From the NCBI RefSeq assembly GCF_016025525.2, contig NZ_JACSGR010000001.1, positions 248,001 through 312,000 of the forward strand: a stretch of DNA of 64,000 bases, written 5' to 3'. The stretch is from Eikenella glucosivorans. Its GTDB lineage: Bacteria > Pseudomonadota > Gammaproteobacteria > Burkholderiales > Neisseriaceae. Numbering within the stretch: the stretch's first letter is position 1; each line of letters begins with the position of its first letter. Positions 7,379-15,332 of this stretch are shown piece by piece. The position numbers and the translations under genes are program-made. Below the pieces are notes generated by a model that saw only the letters and a list, made by a program, of their open reading frames with translations, did no database searches and was not told the DNA's origin.

Positions 7379-8896
7379 TCACCGGATCACATTGCGCCAA
7401 TCCTGCTCGAAATAATGCACCAGGATCTGCGTGTTCAAGTAGTTCGGCTGCACCTCGCGGCGCGCCATATCGGGCGGGAAGCGGAACATTTCGGCGGCGG
7501 TGTCGGCATTCAGGAAACGGGTGGGCACGCTAAATTGCGTGGGCACGGGGAAATCCGGCTCGGCGGCGGCCAGCACGAAGCCCCACTCGCCGAACGACGG
7601 CACATACACATGATAGGGCGCAGTGGCGAGCCCGGCGGCCTCCAGCGTGGCCACCACCGACCAATAAGCATGCGGCGCAAAATAAGGTGAGGTGGATTGC
7701 ACCACGATTTTGCCGCCCGGGGCCAAATGCCGCGCCACCAGCCGGTACATCGGCACGGAATAGAGCTTGCCCAGCGAGAAATTGGAAGGGTCGGGCAGGT
7801 CGATGATGATCACGTTGAACTGTTCCCGCGCCTGCTCCAGCCATTTGGCCGCGTCGTCGTTCACCACGCGCACTTTGGGGTTGGCGAGCGAGCCGGCGTT
7901 CAGGCGGCTTAATTCGGCGGAAGATTGGAAGGTGCCGGTCATTTGTGGGTCGAGGTCCACCAGCGTGATGCCCTGCACCTGCGGGTATTTCAGCACTTCG
8001 CGCGCGGCCAGCCCGTCGCCGCCGCCCAGAATCAGCACGTTCTGCGCCTTGCCGCCGGCCATCTGCATGGCGGGCAGCACCAGGGCTTCGTGGTAGCGGG
8101 CTTCGTCGCGCGAGGAGAATTGCAGGTTGCCGTTGATATAGAGGCGGATGTCGTCGTGCCATTTGGTGACCACCAGGCGCTGGTAGGGCGAATGGCTCTC
8201 GAACACCACCGGGTCGCCGAAGTAGCTCTGCTCGGCCAGGAAGGTGATGCGGTTGGCGGCGGCAAAGGCGGCCAGCAGGCCGAACAACACGATGGCGCCG
8301 CGCGTTTGGATGGCGCGGTAGCGCGGCAGCTGGCTTTTGAAGGCGCGGGCGGTGAGCACGGCTACGGCGGCGTTGAGCAGTCCGAACAGCAGCGCCGAGC
8401 GCGCCATGCCCAGCCGGGGTGCCAGCACCAGCGGAAACAGCAGCGACACCGCCAGCGCGCCCAAATAGTCAAACGTGAGCACCTTGGCCACCAAATCTTT
8501 AAACTCCGCCTGCCGCTGGTTCAGCACGCGCATCACCAGCGGAATCTCCATGCCCACCACAATCCCCACCGTCAGCACCAGCGCATACAAAAGCGTGCGG
8601 AAGGGCGCGGCGGAAAAGCCAAACACCACAAACAGCACCAGGGCTGACACGCCACCGATGATGCCCACCAGCAATTCGATTTCGATAAAGCGTGAAAGCG
8701 CATCTTCATCGCGGATGTATTTGGTGAGGTGTGCGCCGATGCCCATGGCGAAGAGGTAGAGACCAATGATGGAGGAGAACTGCAAAATGCTGTCGCCCAA
8801 GAGGTAGCTTGCCAGCGCGGCGATGATGAGCTCGTAGGCCAAGCCGCAGCTGGCCACGATGAATACGGAGATAATGAGGATACGGTCGGGTTTCAT
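7379..8896 (-). CDS. Membrane-anchored spermidine synthase-like aminopropyltransferase
   Basis: A 505-residue protein. Residues 1 to about 210 form a bundle of about seven membrane segments; the rest is a spermidine-synthase (SpeE-like) Rossmann domain. The nucleotide-binding motif ILGGGDGLAAREVLKYP is near residue 287, followed by an acidic VDLDP, NDDAAKWL and the active-site-like IIDLPDPSN near 360. The family transfers an aminopropyl group from decarboxylated SAM to an amine. The membrane fusion suggests an acceptor in or at the membrane. speD lies 5 kb away in the same gene neighbourhood, on the opposite strand. The upstream region carries two direct uptake sequences almost abutting the ATG and no clear Shine-Dalgarno. 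It diverges from the DUF350 gene. Confidence 0.88.
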   Translation of the reverse strand: MKPDRILIISVFIVASCGLAYELIIAALASYLLGDSILQFSSIIGLYLFAMGIGAHLTKYIRDEDALSRFIEIELLVGIIGGVSALVLFVVFGFSAAPFRTLLYALVLTVGIVVGMEIPLVMRVLNQRQAEFKDLVAKVLTFDYLGALAVSLLFPLVLAPRLGMARSALLFGLLNAAVAVLTARAFKSQLPRYRAIQTRGAIVLFGLLAAFAAANRITFLAEQSYFGDPVVFESHSPYQRLVVTKWHDDIRLYINGNLQFSSRDEARYHEALVLPAMQMAGGKAQNVLILGGGDGLAAREVLKYPQVQGITLVDLDPQMTGTFQSSAELSRLNAGSLANPKVRVVNDDAAKWLEQAREQFNVIIIDLPDPSNFSLGKLYSVPMYRLVARHLAPGGKIVVQSTSPYFAPHAYWSVVATLEAAGLATAPYHVYVPSFGEWGFVLAAAEPDFPVPTQFSVPTRFLNADTAAEMFRFPPDMARREVQPNYLNTQILVHYFEQDWRNVIR

Positions 8897-9022
8897 TTTT
8901 CAGGTAGCCTTTTCAGGTAGCCTGCGGATTATATAGCAGGCGGGCGCGGCAGTATGAATGCAACGCATTTGTGTGGCATAATCAGCCGCCTATCCCCTCC
9001 ACCCACACCGCAAAGGCAAGCC

Positions 9023-9421
9023 ATGAGCATTTCCCTAGAGCAATACCTGCTGTATCTGCAATACCTGCTGATCGGGCTGGTGATGACGGCGCTGTTTGCC
9101 GCCGTGTATCTGCGCATCACCCCGGCCGACGAACTCAAGCTGATCAAGCGCGGCAACCTGGCCTGCGCCCTCTCTTTCGGCGGCGCGCTCATCGGCTTCT
9201 GCCTGCCGCTGGCCTCCAGCATCGCGCACAGCGTGGGCATGCTGGATTTCGTGCTGTGGGGCTTGGCCGCGGCGGTGATTCAGATTGCCGTGTATTTCGC
9301 CGCCACCCGCCTGGTGCCCGATTCCGCCGCCGAGCTGGCGGGCAATAATGTGGCCGTGGGCACGCTCTGCGCCGTGATTTCCATCGCCGTGGGCCTGTTG
9401 AACGCGGCCTGCCTGTCTTAA
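9023..9421 (+). CDS. DUF350 (YjfL-like) membrane protein
   Basis: A 132-residue integral membrane protein with four hydrophobic segments (near residues 8-28, 45-65, 75-97 and 108-130), matching the size and LxxGxxxAxxLxFGGALIGFxLPLASSIAHS pattern of the DUF350 family. E. coli YjfL belongs to this family, whose genes travel with polyamine-related and SPFH genes. I start at ATG 9023 (MSISLEQ), since the upstream in-frame extension is Pro-rich and atypical. An AAGG lies about 8 bases upstream. It is followed by an uptake-sequence hairpin and then the SPFH gene on the same strand. The function is not established; I infer membrane association of the polyamine module. Confidence 0.8.
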   Translation: MSISLEQYLLYLQYLLIGLVMTALFAAVYLRITPADELKLIKRGNLACALSFGGALIGFCLPLASSIAHSVGMLDFVLWGLAAAVIQIAVYFAATRLVPDSAAELAGNNVAVGTLCAVISIAVGLLNAACLS

Positions 9422-9428
9422 CGCATAC

Positions 9429-9467
9429 AGGCTACCTGAAAAAGTTTGAGATCGTTTTCAGGTAGCC
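9429..9467 (+). terminator. DUS inverted pair between DUF350 and SPFH genes
   Basis: Facing uptake sequences form a hairpin with a 14-base loop. It may attenuate rather than fully stop transcription, as the next gene begins 42 bp later. Confidence 0.5.
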
Positions 9468-9508
9468 CTTCCCCATTTCAAGTATTCAAGCAAACGAAAG
9501 GAAAACCC

Positions 9509-10555
9509 ATGCTGGGCAATTTCATCAAGAAGCAGTTTATCGACGTTATCGAATGGCCGAACCCCGCAGAAGGGCTGCTGATGTGGCGCTTCCCCGTGGC
9601 CGACCAGGAAATTCAAAACGGCGCCAGCCTCACCGTTCGCGAGGCGCAGGCCGCCCTGTTTGTGGACGAAGGCAAAGCCGCCGACGTGTTCCAGCCCGGC
9701 CGCTACAAGCTGACCACGCAAACCCTGCCCATCCTCACCAACCTGAAAAACTGGGATAAGCTGTTCCAATCCCCCTTCAAATCCGACGTTTACTTCTTCA
9801 ACACTCGCCAGCAGCTCGCCCGCCGCTGGGGCACCGCCCAGCCCGTTACCGTGCGCGATGCCGATTTCGGCGTGATCCAGCTGCGCTCCTTCGGCATGTA
9901 TGCCTACCGCATCAGCGACCCTGCCGCCTTCTTCCGCGAAGTGAGCGGCGTGGGCGCCTCTTATAGCGGCGAGCAGCTCGAACAGCAGCTGCGAAACCTC
10001 GCCATGACCCAGCTGGCCGCCGCCTTCGGCGCCTCCGGCATCCCCTTCCTGGATATGGCCGCCAACCAAGTGCTGCTGTCGCAGAAAATGAACGAGCTGC
10101 TGCTGCCCGAGTTTGCCAAGCTCGGCCTCGCGCTGGAAAACTTTACCGTGGAAAGCGTGAGCCTGCCCGAAAACGTGCAGAAAGCGCTCGACAGCAAAAT
10201 GTCGATGGGCATCATCGGCGACATGGGCAAATTCGCCCAATACCAAACCGCCACCGCCATCCCGATGGCCGCGCAAAACGAAGGCGGCCTGGCCGGCATC
10301 GGCGCCGGCCTCGGCGTGGGTGCCGGCATCGGTCAGGCCATGGCAGGCGCCATGAGCGGCATGATGCAGCAGCCCGCTCCCGCGCAAACCGCGCCCGCCC
10401 AGCCGGCACAGCCTGCCGCCGCCCCGGCCGCGCCCGCCGCCGAAGACCCGCAGGCCAAGTTGGCCAAACTCAAAACCCTGCTCGACGGCGGCCTGATTTC
10501 CGCCGAAGACTACGAGAAAGCCAAAGCCGAAGTGTTGAAACAGCTGATCGGCTAA
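9509..10555 (+). CDS. SPFH-domain protein with C-terminal SHOCT domain (virion-core-like family)
   Basis: A 348-residue protein. The N-terminal about 220 residues match the SPFH/band-7 family variant annotated as virion core protein (FIKKQFIDVIEWPNP, FNTRQQLARRWGT, IQLRSFGMYAYRISDP, LPENVQKALDSKMSMGIIGDM). A Gly/Ala/Met-rich linker (AGIGAGLGVGAGIGQAM) and a Pro/Ala linker lead to a terminal SHOCT module (LAKLKTLLDGGLISAEDYEKAK). No N-terminal membrane helix is present, so it probably assembles on the membrane via partners. ATG 9509 has AAAGGA 7 bases upstream. SPFH proteins scaffold membrane complexes; next to DUF350, DUF4178 and polyamine genes it likely organises that module. Confidence 0.82.
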   Translation: MLGNFIKKQFIDVIEWPNPAEGLLMWRFPVADQEIQNGASLTVREAQAALFVDEGKAADVFQPGRYKLTTQTLPILTNLKNWDKLFQSPFKSDVYFFNTRQQLARRWGTAQPVTVRDADFGVIQLRSFGMYAYRISDPAAFFREVSGVGASYSGEQLEQQLRNLAMTQLAAAFGASGIPFLDMAANQVLLSQKMNELLLPEFAKLGLALENFTVESVSLPENVQKALDSKMSMGIIGDMGKFAQYQTATAIPMAAQNEGGLAGIGAGLGVGAGIGQAMAGAMSGMMQQPAPAQTAPAQPAQPAAAPAAPAAEDPQAKLAKLKTLLDGGLISAEDYEKAKAEVLKQLIG

Positions 10556-10561
10556 GGCGCG

Positions 10562-10625
10562 GTGCTACCTGAAAGCGTAAGCTTCAACGAAGTTAAAACG
10601 ATGTTGCGCAGTTTTCAGGTAGCCT
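10562..10625. repeat. Truncated DUS-flanked repeat element
   Basis: A copy of the repeat with degenerate left end (GCTACCTGAAAGCGTAAGC, TTCAACGAAGTTAAAACG) and an inverted uptake sequence on the right. It lies between two genes of the polyamine-linked cluster. Confidence 0.65.
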
Positions 10626-10654
10626 CAAACGCGGCAAATAAAGGCTACCTGAAA

Positions 10655-11185
10655 ATGCAAACCTTAAATAACGCGAAAACCATGGCTGCCCATTTAAACA
10701 CGCTGCCCGCTCCCCGCCCTTTGTGGCGCGCTTTGTTGCCCACCTTGCTAGCTGGCGGCTTTGTTGGCTGGTTTGCCGGGCAGCCGGGATATGGTTTTTC
10801 GCTGGAGTTGTTTTTGCCGCTGTTGGTTTTATCGCGGCTATGGTTTACCGCCAAAGCCTTGCGAGTGTCGCGCCGCGAGTTGAGGCGACAACTGGCTATC
10901 TGCGGCTTGTGGCTAATCCTCCTTGGCGGACTGGCTGTCCTGCACAAGCATTACGCCCATCTCGCCCGGGTGGAAGCAGACCACCTGCTCGCGCAAATCC
11001 TAGCCAAGCAGCAGCCAAACGGCAGTTTCGCCCCGATGCCGTTCACCACCAGCCCGCGCTGGCGTATCCTCTACGGGGTATCGGACAAAGGCAAACCAAT
11101 CCTGCATTACCGCGACACCTACAACGTGTTTAACGCGCAGATATATGATTTTGAACAGCACCGCTGGCAATATTTCATTGATTAG
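10655..11185 (+). CDS. Uncharacterised membrane protein in polyamine-linked cluster
   Basis: A 176-residue protein that I do not recognise. It has two hydrophobic stretches near residues 28-60 and a third near 80-100, followed by a soluble C-terminal half (from about 105) with GVSDKGKPILHYRDTYNVFNAQIYDFEQHRWQY, which resembles a small beta-rich extracytoplasmic domain. The start is uncertain: ATG 10655 directly follows an uptake sequence, and ATG 10682 (MAAHLNTLP) is equally plausible; neither has a strong Shine-Dalgarno. Its place between the SPFH and GNAT genes is the only hint of function. Confidence 0.6.
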   Translation: MQTLNNAKTMAAHLNTLPAPRPLWRALLPTLLAGGFVGWFAGQPGYGFSLELFLPLLVLSRLWFTAKALRVSRRELRRQLAICGLWLILLGGLAVLHKHYAHLARVEADHLLAQILAKQQPNGSFAPMPFTTSPRWRILYGVSDKGKPILHYRDTYNVFNAQIYDFEQHRWQYFID

Positions 11186-11301
11186 CTGCCATAAGGCTAC
11201 CTGAAAGCGTAAACTTCAACGAAGTTAAAATATCCGAACCAATAGTCTTGCCTCAGCCAACACTAAAACCGATTAATCAACCAACAATCAAACGAAAACC
11301 C

Positions 11302-11772
11302 ATGCCCATCCGCCCCGCCCAAGCTGCCGACGCCCACCGCATCGGCGAACTGCTCTACCAAGTGCACGACGTGCACGCCCAAGCCCGCCCCGACCTCTAC
11401 CGCATCGGCGCACGCAAATATTCCGATGAAGAAGTACGCGCCCTGATTGCCGATGAAAACCAGCCCGTGTTCGTATATCAGGATGAAGGCGGCAAAGTGC
11501 AGGGCTATGCCGTGTGCCAATTTCAGGTAGCCTCCGGCCATCCCGCGCTGGTGAACCGCAAAGTGCTGTATTTGGACGACCTGTGCGTGGATGCCTCGCA
11601 GCGCGGCAAAAAAATCGGCGAGCAGCTGTATCACTACCTGCTCGAATTCGCCCGCGCCCAAGGCTGCCACAGCCTCACCCTGAACGTGATGCACGGCAAC
11701 GACGGCGCCGAACGCTTCTACCGCCGCTTGGGCATGACCCCGCTGAAAACCCTGCTGGAACAGCAGCTTTAA
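11302..11772 (+). CDS. GNAT-family N-acetyltransferase
   Basis: A 156-residue GNAT protein. The acetyl-CoA pyrophosphate-binding loop appears as DDLCVDASQRGKKIGEQLYHYLLEFA (Q/RxxGxG/A type, near residues 92-115), and the C-terminal NVMHGNDGAERFYRRLGM is the typical motif B (here up to 18 residues shown). The substrate is unknown; beside speD and an aminopropyltransferase gene, a polyamine or modified peptide amine is plausible but unproven. ATG 11302 was chosen because the N-terminal MPIRPAQAADA is the canonical GNAT opening. An internal inverted uptake sequence (11520-11532) encodes FQVAS. Confidence 0.85.
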   Translation: MPIRPAQAADAHRIGELLYQVHDVHAQARPDLYRIGARKYSDEEVRALIADENQPVFVYQDEGGKVQGYAVCQFQVASGHPALVNRKVLYLDDLCVDASQRGKKIGEQLYHYLLEFARAQGCHSLTLNVMHGNDGAERFYRRLGMTPLKTLLEQQL

Positions 11773-11859
11773 AGGCTACCTGAAAAAAGAAACCCGCGTT
11801 TTAGCGAAACCCGCTTCATACGTTTTCACTTCGTTGAAGCTTACGCTTTCAGGTAGCCT
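11773..11859. repeat. DUS-flanked repeat element
   Basis: Facing uptake sequences enclose AAACCCGCGTTTTAGCGAAA and the mirrored TTCACTTCGTTGAAGC module, immediately after the GNAT stop. Confidence 0.7.
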
Positions 11860-11923
11860 CCCGCGCCGAATCAGGCTACCTGAAAAACAACACCCCACCC
11901 GCCCGCCCCATAGGAAACCCACC

Positions 11924-13480
11924 ATGAGCGAACCATTCTTCAAAACCGACTGCCCCAGCTGCGGCGCGCCCGTACACGCGCATTCGGCCACGGCGGTTAC
12001 GCTGGTGTGCGGCTTCTGCCACAGCCTCTTGGTGCGGCAAGGCGCAGGCATCATCGACAGCGGCCGCGATTCCGCGCTGCTGGAAGACTTCAGCCCGCTG
12101 CAAATCGGCACCGGCGGCATCTTTGCCGCGCGGCCGTTTTCCATCATCGGCCGCCTGCAGGCCAAATACGAAGCCGGGATGTGGAACGAGTGGTACGTGC
12201 AGTTTGCCGACGGCGGCAACGGCTGGCTCTCCGAAGCCGGCGACCAATACGTCTTCACCCTGCCCGCCAGCGAACCGCTGCCGGACACGCCCGAATTCGA
12301 CAGCCTGGTGCCCGGCCACAGCAACTTCGTGTACCAAGGCAAGCGCTTCTGGGCGGCCGACATACGCGACATCGTGCTGGAGCAGGCCGCCGCCGAGGGC
12401 GAGCTGCCCTTCGAGCTGCCGCCGCAGATGAAAAACCGGGTGGCCGACTGGCGCTGCGAGCAAGCCTTCCTCACGCTGGATTATGCCGATTCGCCGCCCG
12501 AAGCCTTTATCGGGCGGGGCGTGAACCTGGCCGATTTGCAGCTTTCCAACACGCGCAGCAGCGCCGATGTGGCCGACAGCGCGGGCAGGCTCAAAGGCAC
12601 GCGCCAAGCCGAAAGCTGCCCCAACTGCGGCTCGCCCGTGCAATGGATTACCGGGCTCACCCCCTCCATCCTCTGCCCCAGCTGCGGCAGCAGCCTGGAT
12701 GCGGCAGAAGGCAAGCTGGAGCTGCTGGAAGCCAACAACCGGCGTGTCGCGCAGGCCGATGCCTTCACGCTGAAGCTGGGTGCGGAAGCCACCATCAACA
12801 ACCGCACCTACACCCTCATCGGCGCGGTGCGCAAAGACGAGCTTGAGCCCGACGACGCATTTGACCTGCTGTTTGGCAAAAAGCCTTCCGGCATCACGCC
12901 CGAGGGCAGCTGGACGGAATACCTGCTCTTCGAGCCGCAAGCCGGCTTTATGTGGCTGGTGGAGAGCGAGGGCGAATGGAGCGTGTCGCAAACGCTCAAT
13001 GTGTGGCCGCGTTTGCAGGGCGAGCTTTTCCAGCCGCAGGGCCTGCCCAAGCTCTACGACTACGGCGGGCGCGTGGTGCTCGCCGCCGGCGCGTTTTACT
13101 GGCACATCCGTCAAGGCGATGTGGATTTCTACTCCGACTACCGCCAAAACGGCAACGGTAAGCTCTGCGCCGAGCGCAACCGCCAAGAAGCCGCCTGGAG
13201 CCAAAGCACGCCGGTGAGCTACCGGCAGGTGCGCGACTGGTTCGGCCTGAGCGGCGATGTGCCGCAATACAGCGCCGATATGCACGCCGACGGCCCGTCG
13301 AAAGGGCTGATGCTGCTGCTGGTTGCGGTGTTTGTGATCATCAACCTGCCGGCCTGGTTCAGTATGCTGTCTTCCGATGAAGACATCTCCTTGGCCGGTA
13401 CAGTGTCGATTATGGTGCTGTATTTCCTGGCAAAACGCGGCAACGTGTTCGGCGGCGGCGATGATGACGATGACGAGTGA
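11924..13480 (+). CDS. DUF4178 domain protein with zinc ribbons and a membrane anchor
   Basis: A 518-residue protein. It opens with a zinc ribbon (CPSCGAPVHAH near residue 10, then CGFC) and has a second one near residue 230 (CPNCGSPV...CPSCGSS). Two DUF4178-type beta domains follow each ribbon (SIIGRLQAKYEAGMWNEWYV; TLIGAVRKDELEPDD). Near the C-terminus two hydrophobic segments (about 463-480 and 490-508) precede an acidic tail GGGDDDDDE. DUF4178 genes are typically found with speD and membrane spermidine-synthase genes. ATG 11924 has GGAAA upstream. The stop is 6 bp before the small peptide gene, so translation is likely coupled. Confidence 0.85.
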   Translation: MSEPFFKTDCPSCGAPVHAHSATAVTLVCGFCHSLLVRQGAGIIDSGRDSALLEDFSPLQIGTGGIFAARPFSIIGRLQAKYEAGMWNEWYVQFADGGNGWLSEAGDQYVFTLPASEPLPDTPEFDSLVPGHSNFVYQGKRFWAADIRDIVLEQAAAEGELPFELPPQMKNRVADWRCEQAFLTLDYADSPPEAFIGRGVNLADLQLSNTRSSADVADSAGRLKGTRQAESCPNCGSPVQWITGLTPSILCPSCGSSLDAAEGKLELLEANNRRVAQADAFTLKLGAEATINNRTYTLIGAVRKDELEPDDAFDLLFGKKPSGITPEGSWTEYLLFEPQAGFMWLVESEGEWSVSQTLNVWPRLQGELFQPQGLPKLYDYGGRVVLAAGAFYWHIRQGDVDFYSDYRQNGNGKLCAERNRQEAAWSQSTPVSYRQVRDWFGLSGDVPQYSADMHADGPSKGLMLLLVAVFVIINLPAWFSMLSSDEDISLAGTVSIMVLYFLAKRGNVFGGGDDDDDE

Positions 13481-13486
13481 AACAAA

Positions 13487-13642
13487 ATGTCGAGAAATAC
13501 TTATCTGATTTGCAGCATCCTGGCCATCCTGGTCAGCACTTCTTTCAACTACAGCTCTGTGGGCAGCAGCAACAGCGGCAGCCGCTCCTACCACGGCTCG
13601 CGCGTGGGCGGCGGCAGCTCGTCTTCGGGATGGCACAAATGA
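13487..13642 (+). CDS. 51-residue secreted or membrane-anchored Gly/Ser-rich peptide
   Basis: A short open frame, MSRNTYLICSILAILVSTSF followed by NYSSVGSSNSGSRSYHGSRV and GGGSSSSGWHK. Residues 5-19 form one hydrophobic helix (signal peptide or anchor). The rest is Gly/Ser-rich with aromatic residues and a Trp-His-Lys end. It begins 6 bp after the DUF4178 stop, and its TGA overlaps the speD ATG (ATGA), so the frame is locked into the operon. No Shine-Dalgarno is clear. Its position suggests it could be a substrate or assembly partner of the module, for example carrying Lys or Ser modified with a polyamine. That is inference. Confidence 0.7.
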   Translation: MSRNTYLICSILAILVSTSFNYSSVGSSNSGSRSYHGSRVGGGSSSSGWHK

Positions 13643-14007
13643 GCCACAGCCCCGGCTGCCACGGCCTGCTGGATTTATACGGCTGCCCGCCCGCGCTGCT
13701 GCGCGACGAAGGCTACCTGAAAAACGCCCTGTGCCAAGCCGCCGAACGCATCGGCGCCACCGTGCTCGACAGCCGCTTCCACACCTTCGGCGGCGAAGGC
13801 GGCGTAACCGGCGTGCTGCTCTTGGCCGAATCGCACATCAGCATCCACACCTGGCCGGAACACGGTTTTGCCGCGCTGGACGTGTTCCTGTGCGGCAGCC
13901 TGCTGCCCGAATCTGCCAAAAGCTTGCTGGAGCAGGCTTTGCAGGCCGGGCGCGCGGTGTGGCAGGTGCTCCAGCGCGGCGGGGAGGCGGGCTTGCCGCC
14001 GGCTTGA
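13639..14007 (+). CDS. speD: S-adenosylmethionine decarboxylase proenzyme
   Basis: A 122-residue small-class SAM decarboxylase (Bacillus/Thermotoga length). The self-cleavage site is visible as AESHISIHTWPEHG: Ser65 would become the pyruvoyl group, with His70 and Cys85 (LDVFLCG) as catalytic residues. The enzyme supplies decarboxylated SAM, the aminopropyl donor for the membrane aminopropyltransferase at 7379-8896. The ATG at 13639 overlaps the stop of the small peptide gene. An uptake sequence in the gene encodes GYLK at residues 25-28. The terminator is at 14020-14058. Confidence 0.92.
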   Translation: MSHSPGCHGLLDLYGCPPALLRDEGYLKNALCQAAERIGATVLDSRFHTFGGEGGVTGVLLLAESHISIHTWPEHGFAALDVFLCGSLLPESAKSLLEQALQAGRAVWQVLQRGGEAGLPPA

Positions 14008-14019
14008 TTAGCCGCAAAA

Positions 14020-14058
14020 AGGCTACCTGAAAATGTATCGGCATTTTTCAGGTAGCCT
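14020..14058. terminator. Bidirectional DUS-pair terminator between speD and the SlyB-like gene
   Basis: AAAAAGGCTACCTGAAAAT and its inverse flank a short loop, with T-runs on both strands, between two convergent genes. Confidence 0.8.
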
Positions 14059-14075
14059 TTTATTTGCCGCAGGGC

Positions 14076-14558
14076 TTAATAGCGCACAGGCTGGTTTAAG
14101 GGCAGCACGCGGGTGACGCCGTTGCCGCCCTGCAAGACGCGCACGCGCTGGCCGGGCTGGAAGGCGATATCGTCTTTCTGCACCACGGAAACGGCGTCGC
14201 GCGTGCCTTCGAGCTGCACCACGATTTCGTAGCCGCGTTGGGAATCGGCGCTGCGGGTGAGCGCTTCGGCGCCGAGCCCGCCGATGATGGCGCCCAAGAT
14301 GGCGCTCACGGCCTCGCCGCGGCCTTTGCCGATGTTGCTGCCGCCGATGCCGCCCAGCAGGGAGCCGGCGGTGGTGATGAGCGGGCTGCTCTCGCCTTTG
14401 ATGGTGGTGGGGGTAACCGACAGCACTTCGCCGTAGTACACCCGTGCGGCGTTTTGCGCTTGGGAGGTGGTGTATTGGTTGGCCGAGCTGTTGGCGCAGC
14501 CGTTGAGCAGCAGGGCGGCGGATACGGCGGCGGCGAGCAGGCGGGGGAGGGCGGGCAT
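14076..14558 (-). CDS. SlyB/Pcp-like outer-membrane lipoprotein with glycine zipper
   Basis: A 160-residue lipoprotein. The signal peptide ends at lipobox LLNGC with Cys21 as the lipidated residue. A central glycine-zipper region (SLLGGIGGSNIGKGRGEAVSAILGAIIGGLGAEALT) matches the 2TM glycine-zipper of SlyB/Pcp proteins, and the C-terminus has the conserved YEIVVQLEG and FQPGQRVRVLQGG beta strands. It probably sits in the outer membrane and supports envelope integrity. Start ATG 14558 is supported by AGGAGAA. Transcribed alone. Confidence 0.88.
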   Translation of the reverse strand: MPALPRLLAAAVSAALLLNGCANSSANQYTTSQAQNAARVYYGEVLSVTPTTIKGESSPLITTAGSLLGGIGGSNIGKGRGEAVSAILGAIIGGLGAEALTRSADSQRGYEIVVQLEGTRDAVSVVQKDDIAFQPGQRVRVLQGGNGVTRVLPLNQPVRY

Positions 14559-14633
14559 GGTGTTCTCCTGAAGGGTGTGGGAATGGCGGGATTATATAGC
14601 GGGTAAGCTTATTTTTCGATAACGCCGGGCGGA

Positions 14634-14741
14634 AGGCTACCTGAAAGCCTGAGCGCCAACGAAGTGAAAACCAGCAAAGTGCGTTTCTGCAAAATTAAAA
14701 ATGAGGCTTCAGCAAAGGGAAAAAGCATTTTCAGGTAGCCT
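14634..14741. repeat. DUS-flanked repeat element
   Basis: A 108-bp copy with facing uptake sequences. The core reads AACGAAGTGAAAACC and GTTTCTGCAAAATTAAAAA, diverged from the consensus. Confidence 0.65.
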
Positions 14742-14825
14742 TTAATCGGAAAGTGGCGTGGTTGTGTTAATATCGCGCCCCGCCGCATGGTTTGGCGGCG
14801 GAAGAACATGAACAAGGAGCACATC

Positions 14826-15248
14826 GTGCCGACCGCTTTCCCTTTTCCCCAACGGCTGCTGCCCCTGTTTGCCGCCGCCCTGCTGACCGGCTGCGCCACC
14901 GAAGTTCTGGTAAACGACACCCTAGTTTGGCGCGGCAAAGACGTGGCCGAGTTTATGGCTAAGCGCGCCCGCCGCGTGCCCGACATCATCCGCCTCGATT
15001 GCGTGAAAAACAATCGGGTGCGCAACCTCTACGGCTGGCGCGTCGAGCACTATGAAATCAAGCAGGGCTATGCCGGCCAGTCGGGCAACGTGCAATATTT
15101 CCAAAACTACCGGCAGCACGTCGGCCACAGCTACCGCATTGCCGTTACCGAGCCCGACGGCACCATCGTTTCCATCCGCACCACCGCCTTCGGCAATGCC
15201 GATAAGGAATTCGGCTGCGAGGCATACCGCGAAGCCCGCCGCAGCTAG
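14826..15248 (+). CDS. Uncharacterised small lipoprotein
   Basis: A 140-residue protein with a lipoprotein signal (RLLPLFAAALLTGC, Cys23). The mature part has no family I recognise; it is basic, Tyr-rich and contains two cysteines (IRLDCVKNN, FGCEAYRE) that could pair. I chose GTG 14826 because AAGGAG lies 6 bases upstream, an ideal spacing, whereas the in-frame ATGs at 14787 and 14808 have none. It stands alone between a repeat element and a terminator shared with sppA. Confidence 0.75.
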   Translation: MPTAFPFPQRLLPLFAAALLTGCATEVLVNDTLVWRGKDVAEFMAKRARRVPDIIRLDCVKNNRVRNLYGWRVEHYEIKQGYAGQSGNVQYFQNYRQHVGHSYRIAVTEPDGTIVSIRTTAFGNADKEFGCEAYREARRS

Positions 15249-15261
15249 GGCAGGCTGATGA

Positions 15262-15304
15262 AAAGGCTACCTGAAAACCGAAATCGGGTTTTCAGGTAGC
15301 CTTT
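15262..15304. terminator. Bidirectional DUS-pair terminator
   Basis: A long stem (AAAGGCTACCTGAAAACC pairs with GGTTTTCAGGTAGCCTTT) with T-run, between the convergent lipoprotein and sppA genes. Confidence 0.85.
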
Positions 15305-15332
15305 TTGTTGCTTTCAAATCAAAGCTGTTTGC

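Noticed and set aside
11876..13636. Open frame of 586 codons on the minus strand opposite the DUF4178 gene
   Set aside because: It is an antisense shadow of a GC-rich gene with zinc ribbons and conserved neighbours on the plus strand; its translation is low-complexity His/Ala/Arg-rich.
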